Assembly (NCBI GenBank): GCA_035604685.1
Contig: DATNIB010000001.1
Span: 1 to 64,000, forward strand
Direction of reading: 5' to 3'
DNA: 64,000 nt
Source of the DNA: DATNIB01 sp035604685
GTDB lineage: Bacteria > Actinomycetota > Acidimicrobiia > Acidimicrobiales > RAAP-2
Shown here: piece after piece, positions 51,242 through 60,513 of the stretch
How the letters are laid out: each line of letters starts with the position of its first letter
How positions within the stretch are numbered: the stretch's first letter is position 1
Made by a program: the position numbers and the translations under genes
The notes under the pieces: generated by a model
Told to the model about the DNA's origin: nothing
Database searches by the model: none
What the model saw: the letters and a program-made list of their open reading frames with translations, nothing else

Positions 51242-52530
51242 CACAGCGGCCGGCGCGCCCGTCGATCCGAACGGAGACGCTGCCGTGTGGGATCCAGCTG
51301 GCCACCGAGACGATGCGCGACGTCGCCTCGGTGGCCGTCGGCTTCTGGGTGGGCACGGGGTCGCGTGACGAGCCGGCCCCCTTGGCCGGGGCCTCCCACT
51401 TCTTGGAGCACCTGCTCTTCAAGGGCACGCCCACCCGCTCGGCCGCGGCCATCGCCGAGGCCCTCGACGAGGTGGGCGGCGACTGCAACGCCTACACGAC
51501 CAAGGAGTACACGGCGTTCTACGTCCGCCTGCTGGCCGAGGACCTGACCCTCGGGCTCGACATCCTGAGCGAGATCATGTGGGACCCCGCGTTGACGCCG
51601 GCCGACGTCGAGTCCGAGCGGTCCGTCATCTTGGACGAGATCCTCATGCACGCCGACGAGCCGTCGGACCTGGCCGCCGAGCGCTGGACCGCCGCGCTCT
51701 TCTCGGGGCATCCGCTCGGCCGGGACCCGCTCGGGACCGCCCAGAGCGTGCGGGCCACCGAGGCGGGCGACATCCGGCGCTTCTTCGAGGACCACTACCG
51801 GCCGAAGAACATGGTCGTCTCGGTGGCCGGGGACTGCGACCACGACCAGGTGGCCCAGGCGGTCGAGGCGCGCTGCACCGGCGCTCCGGGCGGGCAGGCG
51901 CCGGGGCGGGACGCCCCGCAGGAACCGGTCCAACCGCTCTGCATCGTGCACCGCACGACCGAGCAGGCCCACCTGGCCTTCGGGGCGCGCTCGGTGTCGC
52001 GCTTCGACGAGAGCCGCTGGGCGCTGGCCGTGCTCAACCACGTGCTCGGCGGCGGGCTCTCCAGCCGGCTGTTCCAAAAGGTGCGCGAGCAGCGCGGCCT
52101 CGCCTACTCCATCTTCTCGGACCGCAGCTCGTACCAGGACACCGGGTCGCTGTGCGTCTTGGCCGGCACCGCGCCCGACTACGTCGACGAGGTGTTGCGC
52201 ATCTGTGCCGGCGAGCTCGAGCTGCTGGCCGAGTCGGGCGTGACCGACCGCGAGCTGGCGGTCGCCAAGGGCAACCTGCGCGCCGAGACGCTGCTCGCCT
52301 GCGAGGACTCCGGCGCGCGCATGAGCCGCATCGGCGCGTCGCTCCTCCTCCACGGTGAGGTGTGGACGGTCGACGAGGTGCTGGCTCGGATCGGCGGCGT
52401 CGAGCGCGCCGACGTCCAGCGGGCGGCCGAGGAGCTGGTGGCGGCCCCGCGGTCGCTGTCGGTCGTCGGCCCGTTCGAGGCCGACGCCTTCGATGGCGCC
52501 GCGCTGGGGCTCGCTCCCACCCTCGCCTGA
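51238..52530 (+). CDS. M16-family zinc peptidase (PepR-like)
   Basis: Processing-peptidase-like metalloprotease of 430 residues with the inverted zinc motif H54-F-L-E57-H58 (GASHFLEHLLFKGT), the distal glutamate region ESERSVILDEILMHADEP, and the C-terminal M16 domain (HVLGGGLSSRLFQKVREQRGLAYSI). It starts at TTG 51238, overlapping the pnp stop; upstream frames offer nothing better. The gene directly after pnp is a conserved actinobacterial pair; the natural substrate is not established. Confidence 0.92.
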   Translation: MTQRPARPSIRTETLPCGIQLATETMRDVASVAVGFWVGTGSRDEPAPLAGASHFLEHLLFKGTPTRSAAAIAEALDEVGGDCNAYTTKEYTAFYVRLLAEDLTLGLDILSEIMWDPALTPADVESERSVILDEILMHADEPSDLAAERWTAALFSGHPLGRDPLGTAQSVRATEAGDIRRFFEDHYRPKNMVVSVAGDCDHDQVAQAVEARCTGAPGGQAPGRDAPQEPVQPLCIVHRTTEQAHLAFGARSVSRFDESRWALAVLNHVLGGGLSSRLFQKVREQRGLAYSIFSDRSSYQDTGSLCVLAGTAPDYVDEVLRICAGELELLAESGVTDRELAVAKGNLRAETLLACEDSGARMSRIGASLLLHGEVWTVDEVLARIGGVERADVQRAAEELVAAPRSLSVVGPFEADAFDGAALGLAPTLA

Positions 52531-52548
52531 AGACAGCGAGGGTCGCAC

Positions 52549-55395
52549 ATGGGCGGGCCCGGAGCGACCGAACACCTCGGGGTGGTCCCGCCCGGGCGGC
52601 GGCGCGTGGCGGCGGCCTGGGCCACACCGGACCGTCGCTGCGTCCTCGCCCTCCTCGTCCTCCCGGTGCTCGTGTTCGTCGGGCCGGCCCTGTTCGGCTA
52701 CCCGGCGATCACCGGGGACAACGCGATCCAGAACTTCCCGCTGCGGGTCTTCTCCGGCGAGCTGCTGCGCCAGGGGCACCTGCCGCTCTGGAACCCCTAC
52801 ATCTGGTCGGGCAACCCGCTGCTCGGCGGACTGAACGCCGGGTCCCTCTACCCCTTCACGCTGCTCTTCTCGGTCCTGCCGGCCACCGCGGCCTGGGTGC
52901 TCAACCTCCTCGGTGCCTACTGGGCCGGCGGTCTGGGCCTCTACGCGCTGGCGCGCCAGTGCAAGCTGGCGCCGCTCGCCGCGCTCCTGGCGGCCCTCAC
53001 CTACGCCTTCGGCGGCGCCATGGTCGGACAGCTGGTGCACCTGCCGATCGTCCAGGGGATGGGCTGGATCCCGTTCATGGTGCTGGCGCAGGTCCGCCTG
53101 GCCTGGGCCGTCTTCGGCACCGGCCCGCCCCCGAGGGACGAGGCCGACCCGGCCGCCCCGGCGGCCGGGGAGCCCGCTCGGGCGGCGCCGGCCCCGGCGG
53201 CCACCGGGGGCTCGCCCTGGCCCTGGGTCACGCTGCTGGCGGCCAGCATCGGCGCCATCCTCTTGACCGGCGAGCCACGCGGCATGGCGGAGGCTGAGCT
53301 GGTGGCGACGCCGATGGCCCTGTGGCTGACGCTGCGTCGCTACCCGGGCGTGACCGTCCGGCTGCGCCGGCGCGCCGCCTATCTCGGCCTCAGCCTGTTC
53401 GGCGCGGCCTGGGCGGTGGCGCTCGGGGCGGTCCAACTCGTGCCGGGCTGGGCGTTCATCACGGCCTCCCAGCGCTCGAGTGAGACCTTCTCCTTCGTGG
53501 GCGCCGGCTCGCTCCACCCGAACTGGAGCGTGCTCCTGCTCGTGCCCGACCTCTTCGGGGGCAACGGCGTGGGGAGCCAGCCGGCCTACTTCAACGGCTA
53601 CAACCTGCCCGAGGTCACGGGCTACGTCGGGCTGCTGCCCCTGGTCGCGCTCCTCGTGCTCCTCGGCCGCTCGCTCGGCCGCCGGCGGGACCGGCGCGCG
53701 CTCGAGTACGCGCCCTGGATCTTCCTCGTCGTCTTCGGGGCGTTCTTGTCCTTCGGCGAGTTCACCCCGCTCGGGCACGCTCTCTCGGACATCCCCTTCT
53801 ACAGCCAGGTGCGGCTGCCCTCGCGCAGCCTCGGGATCGTCGATCTCGCCCTGGCGGTCCTGTTCGGGTACTGGGCCGACTCGCTCCTGGCGGGGCGAGC
53901 AGCGCCGGCCACCCGGGCGCCGGCGCGACCAGCCCGACGCCGGCTGGCGCGCGCCGGCCTCTTGGCCGTCCCGGCGGCAGCCCTCACACTGTGCGTCGTC
54001 GCCTACGTCGCGCCGGTCCCGTTGCAGAACGCGTTCACCCAGTACGGCGGCTCGACGTCCCTGGCGCAGGCGCTGCGCCCCTGGTTGGTCCTCCAGGCGG
54101 TGGTGGCGGTCCTGGCGGGTGCGCTGGTCGTCGCCTGGTGGCGGCTCGGGCCGGCCTGGCGGCGCGTCTCTTTGGTGGCGGTCGTCGTCTGCGACCTGGT
54201 TGCCTTCAACGTCTCGTCGGCCACCGGCTACGCGACCCTGCACCGGCCCGTCTCGCCCAGCCGGGCGGCGGTCACCGCCGTGATGGGGACGCGCGGCCGC
54301 TTCGCCATCTTCGACACCACCGCCACGCAGCTGCCCCAGCTGGTGGCCCTGGGCCAGCCCGACCTGAACGCGCTGGTGCGGGCGCCGAGCGTCCAGGGCT
54401 ACGGCTCGCTGGTGGGGAGCACCTACGGGACGGCCACCTTCAGCCACGCGCTCGACACGCTGTCGGCCTGCGCGCTGGCCGAGGGGGTGTTCGCCCCGCT
54501 GCGCCTCTCGACGCTGCTCGTCCCGTCGGTCTTCGTGGCGCCGCCGATCGGGCCCGACGGGAAGGCCCGGGCCGATTACGGGTCGCCGCCGCCGCCCTGT
54601 CCCGGGGCCCCGCTTCCGGGCACCCCTGGCCGCCGCACCTTCTACCTGGGCGAGGTGCTCGAGCTGCGCTCCGTCACCCTCGGCCGGGCCCCCCGGAGCG
54701 CCGGGCCGCGCCCACCCGCGGCGGCCGGCCCGCTGCGGGTGGGCGTGATCGGGCCCTCGGGCGCGACGGCGTTCCCGGCGGAGCGGATCGTGCGCAACCG
54801 GCACAACTGGGTCGTCGTCTTCGCCCGGCCGGTGCGCACCCAGGGCGTGGTGGTCACCGGCCCCGCCCGCCGGGTGACCGACGCCTCGACGGTGACCGCC
54901 GACGGCGGCGCCGTGTACTCGCTCGACGGCGAGCTCCAAGACGGGTTGGACCAGACGGGCTGGCGGCCGGCCGGCTACGTCGAGGGCTACGCCCGCTTCG
55001 TCCACCCGTCCCTGCGCCCACCGGTGTGGGTGGTGGGGCCGGCCGGCGCGGCCAGCGTCCAGCAGCTCGCCACGACCGCCTGGGGGACCGAGACCGATTC
55101 GGTGACCGCCGCCCACCCGGTGGTGGTCGTGCGCAGCGAGGCCTACCTGGCCGGCTGGCACGCGGTGGCCGTCCCGGCGCACGGCACCGCGCTCGACCTG
55201 CCGGTGTTCCGGGACGGGCTGGTCCAAGCGGTGCGGGTGCCGGCCGGCCGCTGGACGCTCACCTTCCTCTACCGGCCGGCGGACTTCACGGTGGCGGTCG
55301 CCGGCACCGGGCTCGGTCTGGCCGGGCTGGTGGCGGCCGCGGTCGTCGCGGTGCGCCGCCGCCGCATCCGGGGGCCTGCGGCGGGCGTTCGGTAA
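52549..55395 (+). CDS. YfhO-family polytopic membrane protein
   Basis: A 948-residue membrane protein with about a dozen helices over the first 560 residues, then a large extracytoplasmic domain and a final helix near residues 920-940. The N-terminal ITGDNAIQNFPLRVFSGELLRQGHLPLWNPYIWSGNPLLGG and the C-terminal SEAYLAGWHAVAVPA ... AGRWTLTFLYRP are YfhO features; this family resembles GT-C glycosyltransferases and helps glycosylate lipoteichoic acid in Firmicutes. The substrate here is unknown. ATG 52549 has GAGGG upstream. Sits between the M16 gene and dapB. Confidence 0.8.
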   Translation: MGGPGATEHLGVVPPGRRRVAAAWATPDRRCVLALLVLPVLVFVGPALFGYPAITGDNAIQNFPLRVFSGELLRQGHLPLWNPYIWSGNPLLGGLNAGSLYPFTLLFSVLPATAAWVLNLLGAYWAGGLGLYALARQCKLAPLAALLAALTYAFGGAMVGQLVHLPIVQGMGWIPFMVLAQVRLAWAVFGTGPPPRDEADPAAPAAGEPARAAPAPAATGGSPWPWVTLLAASIGAILLTGEPRGMAEAELVATPMALWLTLRRYPGVTVRLRRRAAYLGLSLFGAAWAVALGAVQLVPGWAFITASQRSSETFSFVGAGSLHPNWSVLLLVPDLFGGNGVGSQPAYFNGYNLPEVTGYVGLLPLVALLVLLGRSLGRRRDRRALEYAPWIFLVVFGAFLSFGEFTPLGHALSDIPFYSQVRLPSRSLGIVDLALAVLFGYWADSLLAGRAAPATRAPARPARRRLARAGLLAVPAAALTLCVVAYVAPVPLQNAFTQYGGSTSLAQALRPWLVLQAVVAVLAGALVVAWWRLGPAWRRVSLVAVVVCDLVAFNVSSATGYATLHRPVSPSRAAVTAVMGTRGRFAIFDTTATQLPQLVALGQPDLNALVRAPSVQGYGSLVGSTYGTATFSHALDTLSACALAEGVFAPLRLSTLLVPSVFVAPPIGPDGKARADYGSPPPPCPGAPLPGTPGRRTFYLGEVLELRSVTLGRAPRSAGPRPPAAAGPLRVGVIGPSGATAFPAERIVRNRHNWVVVFARPVRTQGVVVTGPARRVTDASTVTADGGAVYSLDGELQDGLDQTGWRPAGYVEGYARFVHPSLRPPVWVVGPAGAASVQQLATTAWGTETDSVTAAHPVVVVRSEAYLAGWHAVAVPAHGTALDLPVFRDGLVQAVRVPAGRWTLTFLYRPADFTVAVAGTGLGLAGLVAAAVVAVRRRRIRGPAAGVR

Positions 55396-55398
55396 CGT
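55393..55398 (+). promoter_or_regulatory. -10 element for leaderless dapB
   Basis: TAACGT ends 6 nt before ATG 55405, with no Shine-Dalgarno sequence. Confidence 0.6.
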
Positions 55399-55404
55399 CG
55401 ACGC

Positions 55405-56211
55405 ATGCTGCGCGTCGGAGTGGTGGGAGCCGCCGGACGGATGGGCCGCCAGGTCTGCGAGGCGATCGCGGCCACCCAGGACCTCGAGCTCGTGGCCGTG
55501 GTCGACCCGGCCGAACCCGGCCAGCAGCTCCGGGCCTTCGCCGGGCCGGTGGTGCCCGACCTGACGGTCATGCGCGACGTCGCGGCCCTGGTCGACGCCG
55601 GAGCGCAGGTGGCCGTCGACTTCACGCACGCCGCGGCGGCGCGCACCCAGCTGCCCTGGTACGCGGCGCACGGGGTGCACGCGGTGGTCGGGACGACCGG
55701 GTTGACCGAAGACGACCTCGCGGCGGCGCGAAGCGCCTTCTCGGACTCGCCGGCCAACGCGGTGGTGGCCGCCAACTTCGCCATTGGCGCGGCGCTGCTC
55801 GTGCGGTTCTGCGAGCTGGCGGCGCCGGTCATGGACGGCGTCGAGGTGATCGAGCTGCACCACGACGAGAAGCGCGACGCCCCGTCGGGGACGGCGATGC
55901 ACACCGCCGAGCGGATCGCAGAGGCGCGGGCGGCCGCCGGAGCCGGGCCGTTCCGGGATGACCCCACCACCGAGGTCGTGCTCGAGGGCGCCCGCGGCGG
56001 GGCGATCGCCGGGATCCACGTGCACTCGGTCCGCCTGCCGGGCATGGTGGCCCACGAGGAGGTGATCTTCGGCGCGCTGGGGCAGAGCCTGACCCTCCGC
56101 CACGACGCCTACGACCGGCGGTCGTTCATGCCTGGCGTGCTGCTGGCGGTCCGCCTGGTGCCCGATCGACCCGGGCTGACGATCGGGCTCGGTCCGCTGC
56201 TCGGCTTCTGA
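55405..56211 (+). CDS. dapB: 4-hydroxy-tetrahydrodipicolinate reductase
   Basis: Lysine/diaminopimelate pathway reductase. The 268-residue protein has the Rossmann start LRVGVVGAAGRMGRQVCEAI, VAVDFTHAAAARTQLPWY, VVGTTGLTEDDLA, NFAIGAALLVRFCELAAP and the catalytic-site ELHHDEKRDAPSGTAMHTAE, then GIHVHSVRLPGMVAHEEVIFG. Its substrate maker, dapA, lies 6.4 kb downstream; the genes between them are accessory. Confidence 0.96.
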   Translation: MLRVGVVGAAGRMGRQVCEAIAATQDLELVAVVDPAEPGQQLRAFAGPVVPDLTVMRDVAALVDAGAQVAVDFTHAAAARTQLPWYAAHGVHAVVGTTGLTEDDLAAARSAFSDSPANAVVAANFAIGAALLVRFCELAAPVMDGVEVIELHHDEKRDAPSGTAMHTAERIAEARAAAGAGPFRDDPTTEVVLEGARGGAIAGIHVHSVRLPGMVAHEEVIFGALGQSLTLRHDAYDRRSFMPGVLLAVRLVPDRPGLTIGLGPLLGF

Positions 56212-56219
56212 GCCCCGCC

Positions 56220-56813
56220 GTGCCGGTCCGTCCCTCCCCGGACCGGGCCGCCATCCGCGAGCGGATCCTGCAGGCGACCTACGACTGCGTGGCCCGCTGG
56301 GGGCTGTCGAAGACCACGGTGGAGGACGCGGCCCGCGAGGCCGGCCTCTCTCGCGCCACCGTCTACCGCTACTTCCCCGGCGGCCGCCAGGAGCTGATCA
56401 ACGCGGTGGTGGGCTGGGAGTACGCCGCCTTCTTCCTGCGCCTCTACGAACAGGTCCGCGACGCCGAGTCCCTGGAGGAGGTGATCGAGCGCGGCCTCAT
56501 GTTCGCCCACCGTTCCATCCGCGAGCACGAGGTGCTCCAGCGGATACTCCTGACCGAACCCGACCTGCTGCTGCCGCAGCTGAGCGTCGAGAGCGCGGGC
56601 ACCGAGAAGCTGATCGCGGCCTTCCTCACCCCCTACCTCGAGCGCCATCCGCTGGCCGCCGGGGTGGTGGTGCCCGAGGCCGCCGACTTCCTGGCCCGCA
56701 TGGTGCTGTCCTTCATCGCCGCGCCGGGGCGCTGGGACCTCGACGATCCCACCCAGGTGTCGCGGCTCGTGCGCGCCGAGCTCCTGGGCGGCATCGTGCC
56801 CTCGGGCGGCTGA
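56220..56813 (+). CDS. TetR-family transcriptional regulator (first of two)
   Basis: A 197-residue TetR regulator: HTH with IRERILQATYDCVARWGLSKTTVEDAAREAGLSRATVYRYFPGGRQELI at about 11-58, then an all-helical ligand domain. GTG 56220 is 8 bp after the dapB stop. Its HTH is closely similar to that of the second TetR gene at 60514 (both have RATVYRxFPGGxxE), so the two may be paralogues. Target genes are not visible; the GGDEF-EAL gene is next. Confidence 0.9.
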   Translation: MPVRPSPDRAAIRERILQATYDCVARWGLSKTTVEDAAREAGLSRATVYRYFPGGRQELINAVVGWEYAAFFLRLYEQVRDAESLEEVIERGLMFAHRSIREHEVLQRILLTEPDLLLPQLSVESAGTEKLIAAFLTPYLERHPLAAGVVVPEAADFLARMVLSFIAAPGRWDLDDPTQVSRLVRAELLGGIVPSGG

Positions 56814-56823
56814 TTCCGGCCGA

Positions 56824-56837
56824 CGCGGGGCCCCGCG
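56824..56837. repeat. GC palindrome after the first tetR gene
   Basis: CGCGGGGCCCCGCG, a 14-bp perfect palindrome 10 bp after the stop. It may act as a terminator or as a protein-binding site; there is no U-run. Confidence 0.35.
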
Positions 56838-56885
56838 GGGCGGGGCGGGACCCCACGATCCCTAAATCTGCACCCTGGCTGTGGC

Positions 56886-56891
56886 GATAAT
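56886..56891 (+). promoter_or_regulatory. -10 element for the GGDEF-EAL gene
   Basis: GATAAT ends 8 nt before ATG 56900; leaderless layout. It favours this ATG over a possible in-frame start at 56891, which would overlap the -10. Confidence 0.5.
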
Positions 56892-56899
56892 TGCTGCGC

Positions 56900-59296
56900 A
56901 TGGCGCCCCAGGAATTGCGATCGCGGAAACGCCCCGGCGCGCCCAACCGACGCCGCCGGCCGCCGGCCCAGGCCCGCGTGTACGCCCTGGTCAGCGCGCT
57001 GGCGGTCGGGCTGCTGGCGCTCGATCACCGGCGGGGGACCGACGTCACCGTCCTCGCCCTGGTCGCGCTGGTGGCGCCCGTCTCGATCGTGGTGGGGCTG
57101 CGCCGCCACCGGCCGGCCAGTTCCATCCCCTGGCTGGTGCTGGCGCTGGGGGCGGGTCTCTTGGCCGGGGGTGGCGCGGTCCGCACCGCCCACTCGGCCT
57201 GGGGCGCCCTCCCGGCCGGCGCGGATCATCTCCGCCTCCCGGCGGAGCACGCGGTGTTCGTCCCGGGGGCGCTGCTGCTCGTCCTCGGTGCGGCCCTCCT
57301 GGTGTGCTCGCCGCGGCGGCGCGACCGGCGCAATGTCGACAACCTGATCGAGGCGACCCTGGCCGGCACCGTCGCCTTCTCGATCGGCTGGGCGTTCTGG
57401 GCCGGGGCAGATGTCGGGCGCGCGTCCGGCGCGCCGTGGCTCGGGCGCCTCGGGTTGGCGCTCACCTTCCCGCTCGCGGTGTCGTTCGCCGCGCTGGTCT
57501 GCGCCGGCTTCAGCCGGCCCCCCTGGCGGATGGCCGCGGGCCGTCGGCTCCTGATCGGTGCCGCCGGGCTGGCGGCCTTCGTCGTGCTGGTCCAGCTGAC
57601 CGGCACCGGCCGCCTGGCCCTGGCGCCCGCCTGGCTCGAGGCCGGGCTGGCGTTGGTCGTCCTGGCGATCGCGGGCGCCGCCCTTCACCCCACGATGCGC
57701 CAGCTGTCGCGCCCCGGCCGACCGAGCGTGGCCGGCGCCCCGCCTCGCGTCCGGGTGGCGATCACCATGGCGGCGGCCGTCGTGCCGATCGTCATCGTGC
57801 TGGCCCGGCCCGAGCCGGCCACCGGCCGACCGGTCGCGCTCTCGGTCGCCGCCATCGTCACGGTGGTGCTCGGGGCCTGGCGCGCCGCGCGCGCGCTGAA
57901 GCTGCGCTCGGGCACCGACGATCGCCTGGCGCACGCGGTGACGCACGATCCGCTGACCGGCCTGGCCAACCGCGCCCGGCTCTGTGACTGGCTGGGCGAG
58001 GCGCTGCAGTACGCCCGGCCCGACAGCACGCTCGGCGTGATCCTCTTGGATATCGACCGCTTCAAGCTGGTCAACGACACCCACGGCTACGCGCACGGCG
58101 ACCTGCTGCTCATCGAGGTGGCCCGCCGCCTGGAGGCGGGGGCGGGCGACCGCGCGTTGGTGGCCCGGCTCGGCGGCGACGAGTTCGTGGTGGCGCTGAC
58201 CGACGGGGCGGGCGGCACGGTGGGGGTGCGCCGGGCGGCCGAGCGCCTGCTGGCCCGGTTGGAGGCGCCCTACAGCCTCTACGCCACCGAGGTGCTGGCG
58301 ACGGCCAGCGTCGGCGTGGCCCTCGCCTCTCCGGGGGACCCGATGAGCGACCCCGAGAGCCTGATCCGCGACGCCGACACCGCCATGTACCAGGCCAAGG
58401 CCGCCGGGCGGGACACCATCACGTTCTTCGACGCGTCCATGCGCGACCGCATCGCCGACCGGCTGGCCCTCGAGCACGACCTGCGGCTGGCCATCGAGCG
58501 CGACGAGTTCCGGCTCTTCTTCCAGCCCATCGTCTCGATCGGCGCCGGGACGTCGGCGGTGGTCGGTTTGGAGGCCCTGTTGCGCTGGGACCGCCCGACC
58601 CGCGGGCTCGTGCCCCCGTCGCTGTTCGTCGCCGTCGCCGAGGAGAGCGGCCTCATCGTCGAGATCGGGGAGTGGGTGGTGCGCGAGGCCTGCCGGCAGC
58701 TCGCCGGCTGGCGCCGGACCCCGGCCGGCGAGGGGCTGTTCGTGTCGGTCAACGTGTCCGCACTCCAGCTCAAGAACGCGTCGCTGCTCTCGAAGCTGCG
58801 CGGCGCCCTCTCCGACGGGGGGCTCGAGCCCGGGTCCCTCTGCATCGAGCTGGCCGAGTCGGTGCTCACCGCCAACCCGGCCGAGGGCGCGGCGTTCCTC
58901 GTCCGGTTGAAGGAGCTCGGGGTGAAGGTGGCGATCGACGACTTCGGGACCGGCTACTCGTCGCTCGCCTACCTGAAGCAGTTCCCGGTGGACTACGTGA
59001 AGATCGACCACTCCTTCGTGGCCGGTCTGGCCGTCCCCGACACGACGGACGAGACCCTGGTGGCGGCCGTGGTGGCCATGGCCCAGAGCCTCGACGTGAT
59101 CACGATCGCCGAAGGGGTGGAGGACGAGCTGCAGGACCAGACGCTGCGCGAACTCGACGTCGAGCTGGCCCAGGGCTTCTTGTACTCACGGCCGGTCCCG
59201 GCCGAGCGGGTGCTCGACGCGGTGTCCGCGCTCTCCCCCCGCCACGGACTCCGGCTGGTTACTGGAGATGGAGGCGGAGGTCCGCCAGGGCGCTGA
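56900..59296 (+). CDS. membrane-bound GGDEF-EAL cyclic-di-GMP protein
   Basis: A 798-residue bifunctional-looking c-di-GMP enzyme. The first 320 or so residues form about ten membrane helices with no recognised sensor. The GGDEF domain is intact (LGGDEF, GGDEF at 425-429), but the residues where an RxxD inhibitory site would lie read GDRA, so product inhibition is unlikely. The EAL domain has EAL at 558-560, NVSALQLK, DDFGTGYSSLAYL and AEGVEDE, all needed for phosphodiesterase activity. Whether it makes or degrades c-di-GMP in vivo cannot be read. Its 3' end overlaps the convergent acyltransferase-like gene by 38 bp. Confidence 0.92.
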   Translation: MAPQELRSRKRPGAPNRRRRPPAQARVYALVSALAVGLLALDHRRGTDVTVLALVALVAPVSIVVGLRRHRPASSIPWLVLALGAGLLAGGGAVRTAHSAWGALPAGADHLRLPAEHAVFVPGALLLVLGAALLVCSPRRRDRRNVDNLIEATLAGTVAFSIGWAFWAGADVGRASGAPWLGRLGLALTFPLAVSFAALVCAGFSRPPWRMAAGRRLLIGAAGLAAFVVLVQLTGTGRLALAPAWLEAGLALVVLAIAGAALHPTMRQLSRPGRPSVAGAPPRVRVAITMAAAVVPIVIVLARPEPATGRPVALSVAAIVTVVLGAWRAARALKLRSGTDDRLAHAVTHDPLTGLANRARLCDWLGEALQYARPDSTLGVILLDIDRFKLVNDTHGYAHGDLLLIEVARRLEAGAGDRALVARLGGDEFVVALTDGAGGTVGVRRAAERLLARLEAPYSLYATEVLATASVGVALASPGDPMSDPESLIRDADTAMYQAKAAGRDTITFFDASMRDRIADRLALEHDLRLAIERDEFRLFFQPIVSIGAGTSAVVGLEALLRWDRPTRGLVPPSLFVAVAEESGLIVEIGEWVVREACRQLAGWRRTPAGEGLFVSVNVSALQLKNASLLSKLRGALSDGGLEPGSLCIELAESVLTANPAEGAAFLVRLKELGVKVAIDDFGTGYSSLAYLKQFPVDYVKIDHSFVAGLAVPDTTDETLVAAVVAMAQSLDVITIAEGVEDELQDQTLRELDVELAQGFLYSRPVPAERVLDAVSALSPRHGLRLVTGDGGGGPPGR

Positions 59297-60113
59297 CCTC
59301 GGCGGCCAGCTCGGCGGCGCCGTCCCAGTCGGGCGGGCGAACCACGGGTTCGAGGCCCCGGCCGGTCGTCATGATGTCGTGCAGCACGCCGTCGCGCTCG
59401 GCCAGCCGCTCGTGCCAGTCGGCTAGGCGCATGTAGACGGGCAGGCTGGCCGGGGACTCGAGGTAGCCGCGGGGCTCGACGTCGGCGAACTCGGTGAAGG
59501 GTCGGTGCAGCTTCCACTGCAGCATGCGCAGCACCGGCAGGTGCAGGATCGCCACCGACGAGGTGAACTGGCAGCGCATCCCGAGCACCGAGATCGTTTG
59601 GCACAGCGCCATGGTGATCACGCCCTGGAAGGCCGCCGCCCGGTACTCGGGGGCGATGGCCAGGGTCGCGATGTCCCAGGTGTGCGCCGAGTCGTACTCG
59701 ATCCCGGTCCGCGCGAAGAGCTCGGCGTAGGGCACGCCCCAGATCGGCCCGAGGTCGTTCAGGGTCTTCAGGCCGAGGGTGGATGGGAAGATCAGTCGCA
59801 GCATGGCGGCCGGAAGCCGACGGTGTTGGTCCAGCACGCAGAGCAGCAGCGTGGCGTGCTCGTAGGGACCGAACTCGTCGACCAAGAGGTCGCCGGCGTT
59901 GTCGATCGACTCCTCGAAGACGCTGCGCTCGACGTGGAGCGGGAGGGCGGCGCTCGGGTCCTCGGGCCGGCAGAGGTAGAGGCCCATCGGCTGCTTGCTG
60001 CCGCTCGGGATGAGCCCACCGGCCACCTCGCGCAGCGCGTCGAGCGCAGCGTCCTCTGCGGAGTGCGGACGCCCGGGGAATCCACCGGACGGGTGCTGGT
60101 GTGAGCGCGGCAC
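59259..60113 (-). CDS. GNAT-like N-acyltransferase superfamily protein
   Basis: I start this gene at GTG 60113 (284 residues); the frame is open 82 codons further upstream but only with arginine-rich, shadow-like sequence. The core HTWDIATLAIAPEYRAAAFQGVITMALCQTISVLGMR looks like the acetyl-CoA-binding region of a GNAT fold, preceded by AAMLRLIFPSTLGLKTLNDLG. Such proteins include N-acyl amino acid and acyl-homoserine-lactone-type synthases, but the family is not certain. It is divergent from the second tetR gene, which may control it. Confidence 0.6.
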   Translation of the reverse strand: MPRSHQHPSGGFPGRPHSAEDAALDALREVAGGLIPSGSKQPMGLYLCRPEDPSAALPLHVERSVFEESIDNAGDLLVDEFGPYEHATLLLCVLDQHRRLPAAMLRLIFPSTLGLKTLNDLGPIWGVPYAELFARTGIEYDSAHTWDIATLAIAPEYRAAAFQGVITMALCQTISVLGMRCQFTSSVAILHLPVLRMLQWKLHRPFTEFADVEPRGYLESPASLPVYMRLADWHERLAERDGVLHDIMTTGRGLEPVVRPPDWDGAAELAAEVSALADLRLHLQ

Positions 60114-60476
60114 TACCGGGAACGGTCCGCGCGCGAACCGGGAACGTGACCTGCGGCCCCCACGACGTGCATCGCCTGCGACGCTAGCGGAGGGTCTGGG
60201 CGAACTGGTGGTTCCCCGCCTAGTGCGGGCCCGTGACGCACGGTCGTTGCCAGTCCGCCGGTACCGGCGCCGCGGTGGATGCGCCCAACGTCTGCGCTCT
60301 GGCGACGACGACGCTTCCGCGGAGCCGTATTGGCCGACACGGGCGCCGCGCCGCGGCACGCGCCGGGGCCGAGAACGAGCAGCCGGCGGTCGGTCCCTCT
60401 CCGCCCCCCTTTGGTCAGCCGCGGGGCACCGCGACCCGCGGGCGTGCCTGTCGGGCCGGGTCGGTCGGCCGGATCA
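60114..60476. other. intergenic region without a supported gene
   Basis: About 360 bp between the reverse-strand acyltransferase-like gene and the tetR promoter. Open frames exist on both strands, but all are Arg/Ala/Gly-rich with no recognisable domain. No repeat or RNA is evident. Confidence 0.5.
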
Positions 60477-60510
60477 TTGACAATGAGACAGATTTCGCCA
60501 TACCGTCTCA
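60477..60510 (+). promoter_or_regulatory. promoter and candidate operator of the second tetR gene
   Basis: Perfect TTGACA (60477-60482), 18-bp spacer, TACCGT (60501-60506), then 7 nt to GTG 60514: a strong leaderless sigma70-type promoter, the clearest in the window. An inverted repeat TGAGAC (60484-60489) - 15 bp - GTCTCA (60505-60510) covers the spacer and the -10, as expected of an autorepressed TetR operator. Confidence 0.65.
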
Positions 60511-60513
60511 CCC

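Noticed and set aside
50704..56103. A 1799-codon open frame on the reverse strand spanning pnp, the M16 gene, the YfhO gene and dapB
   Set aside because: Very GC-rich coding DNA leaves few stop codons in antisense frames. The translation is Arg/Gly/Ala/His-rich without any domain, and it lies opposite four well-supported genes.
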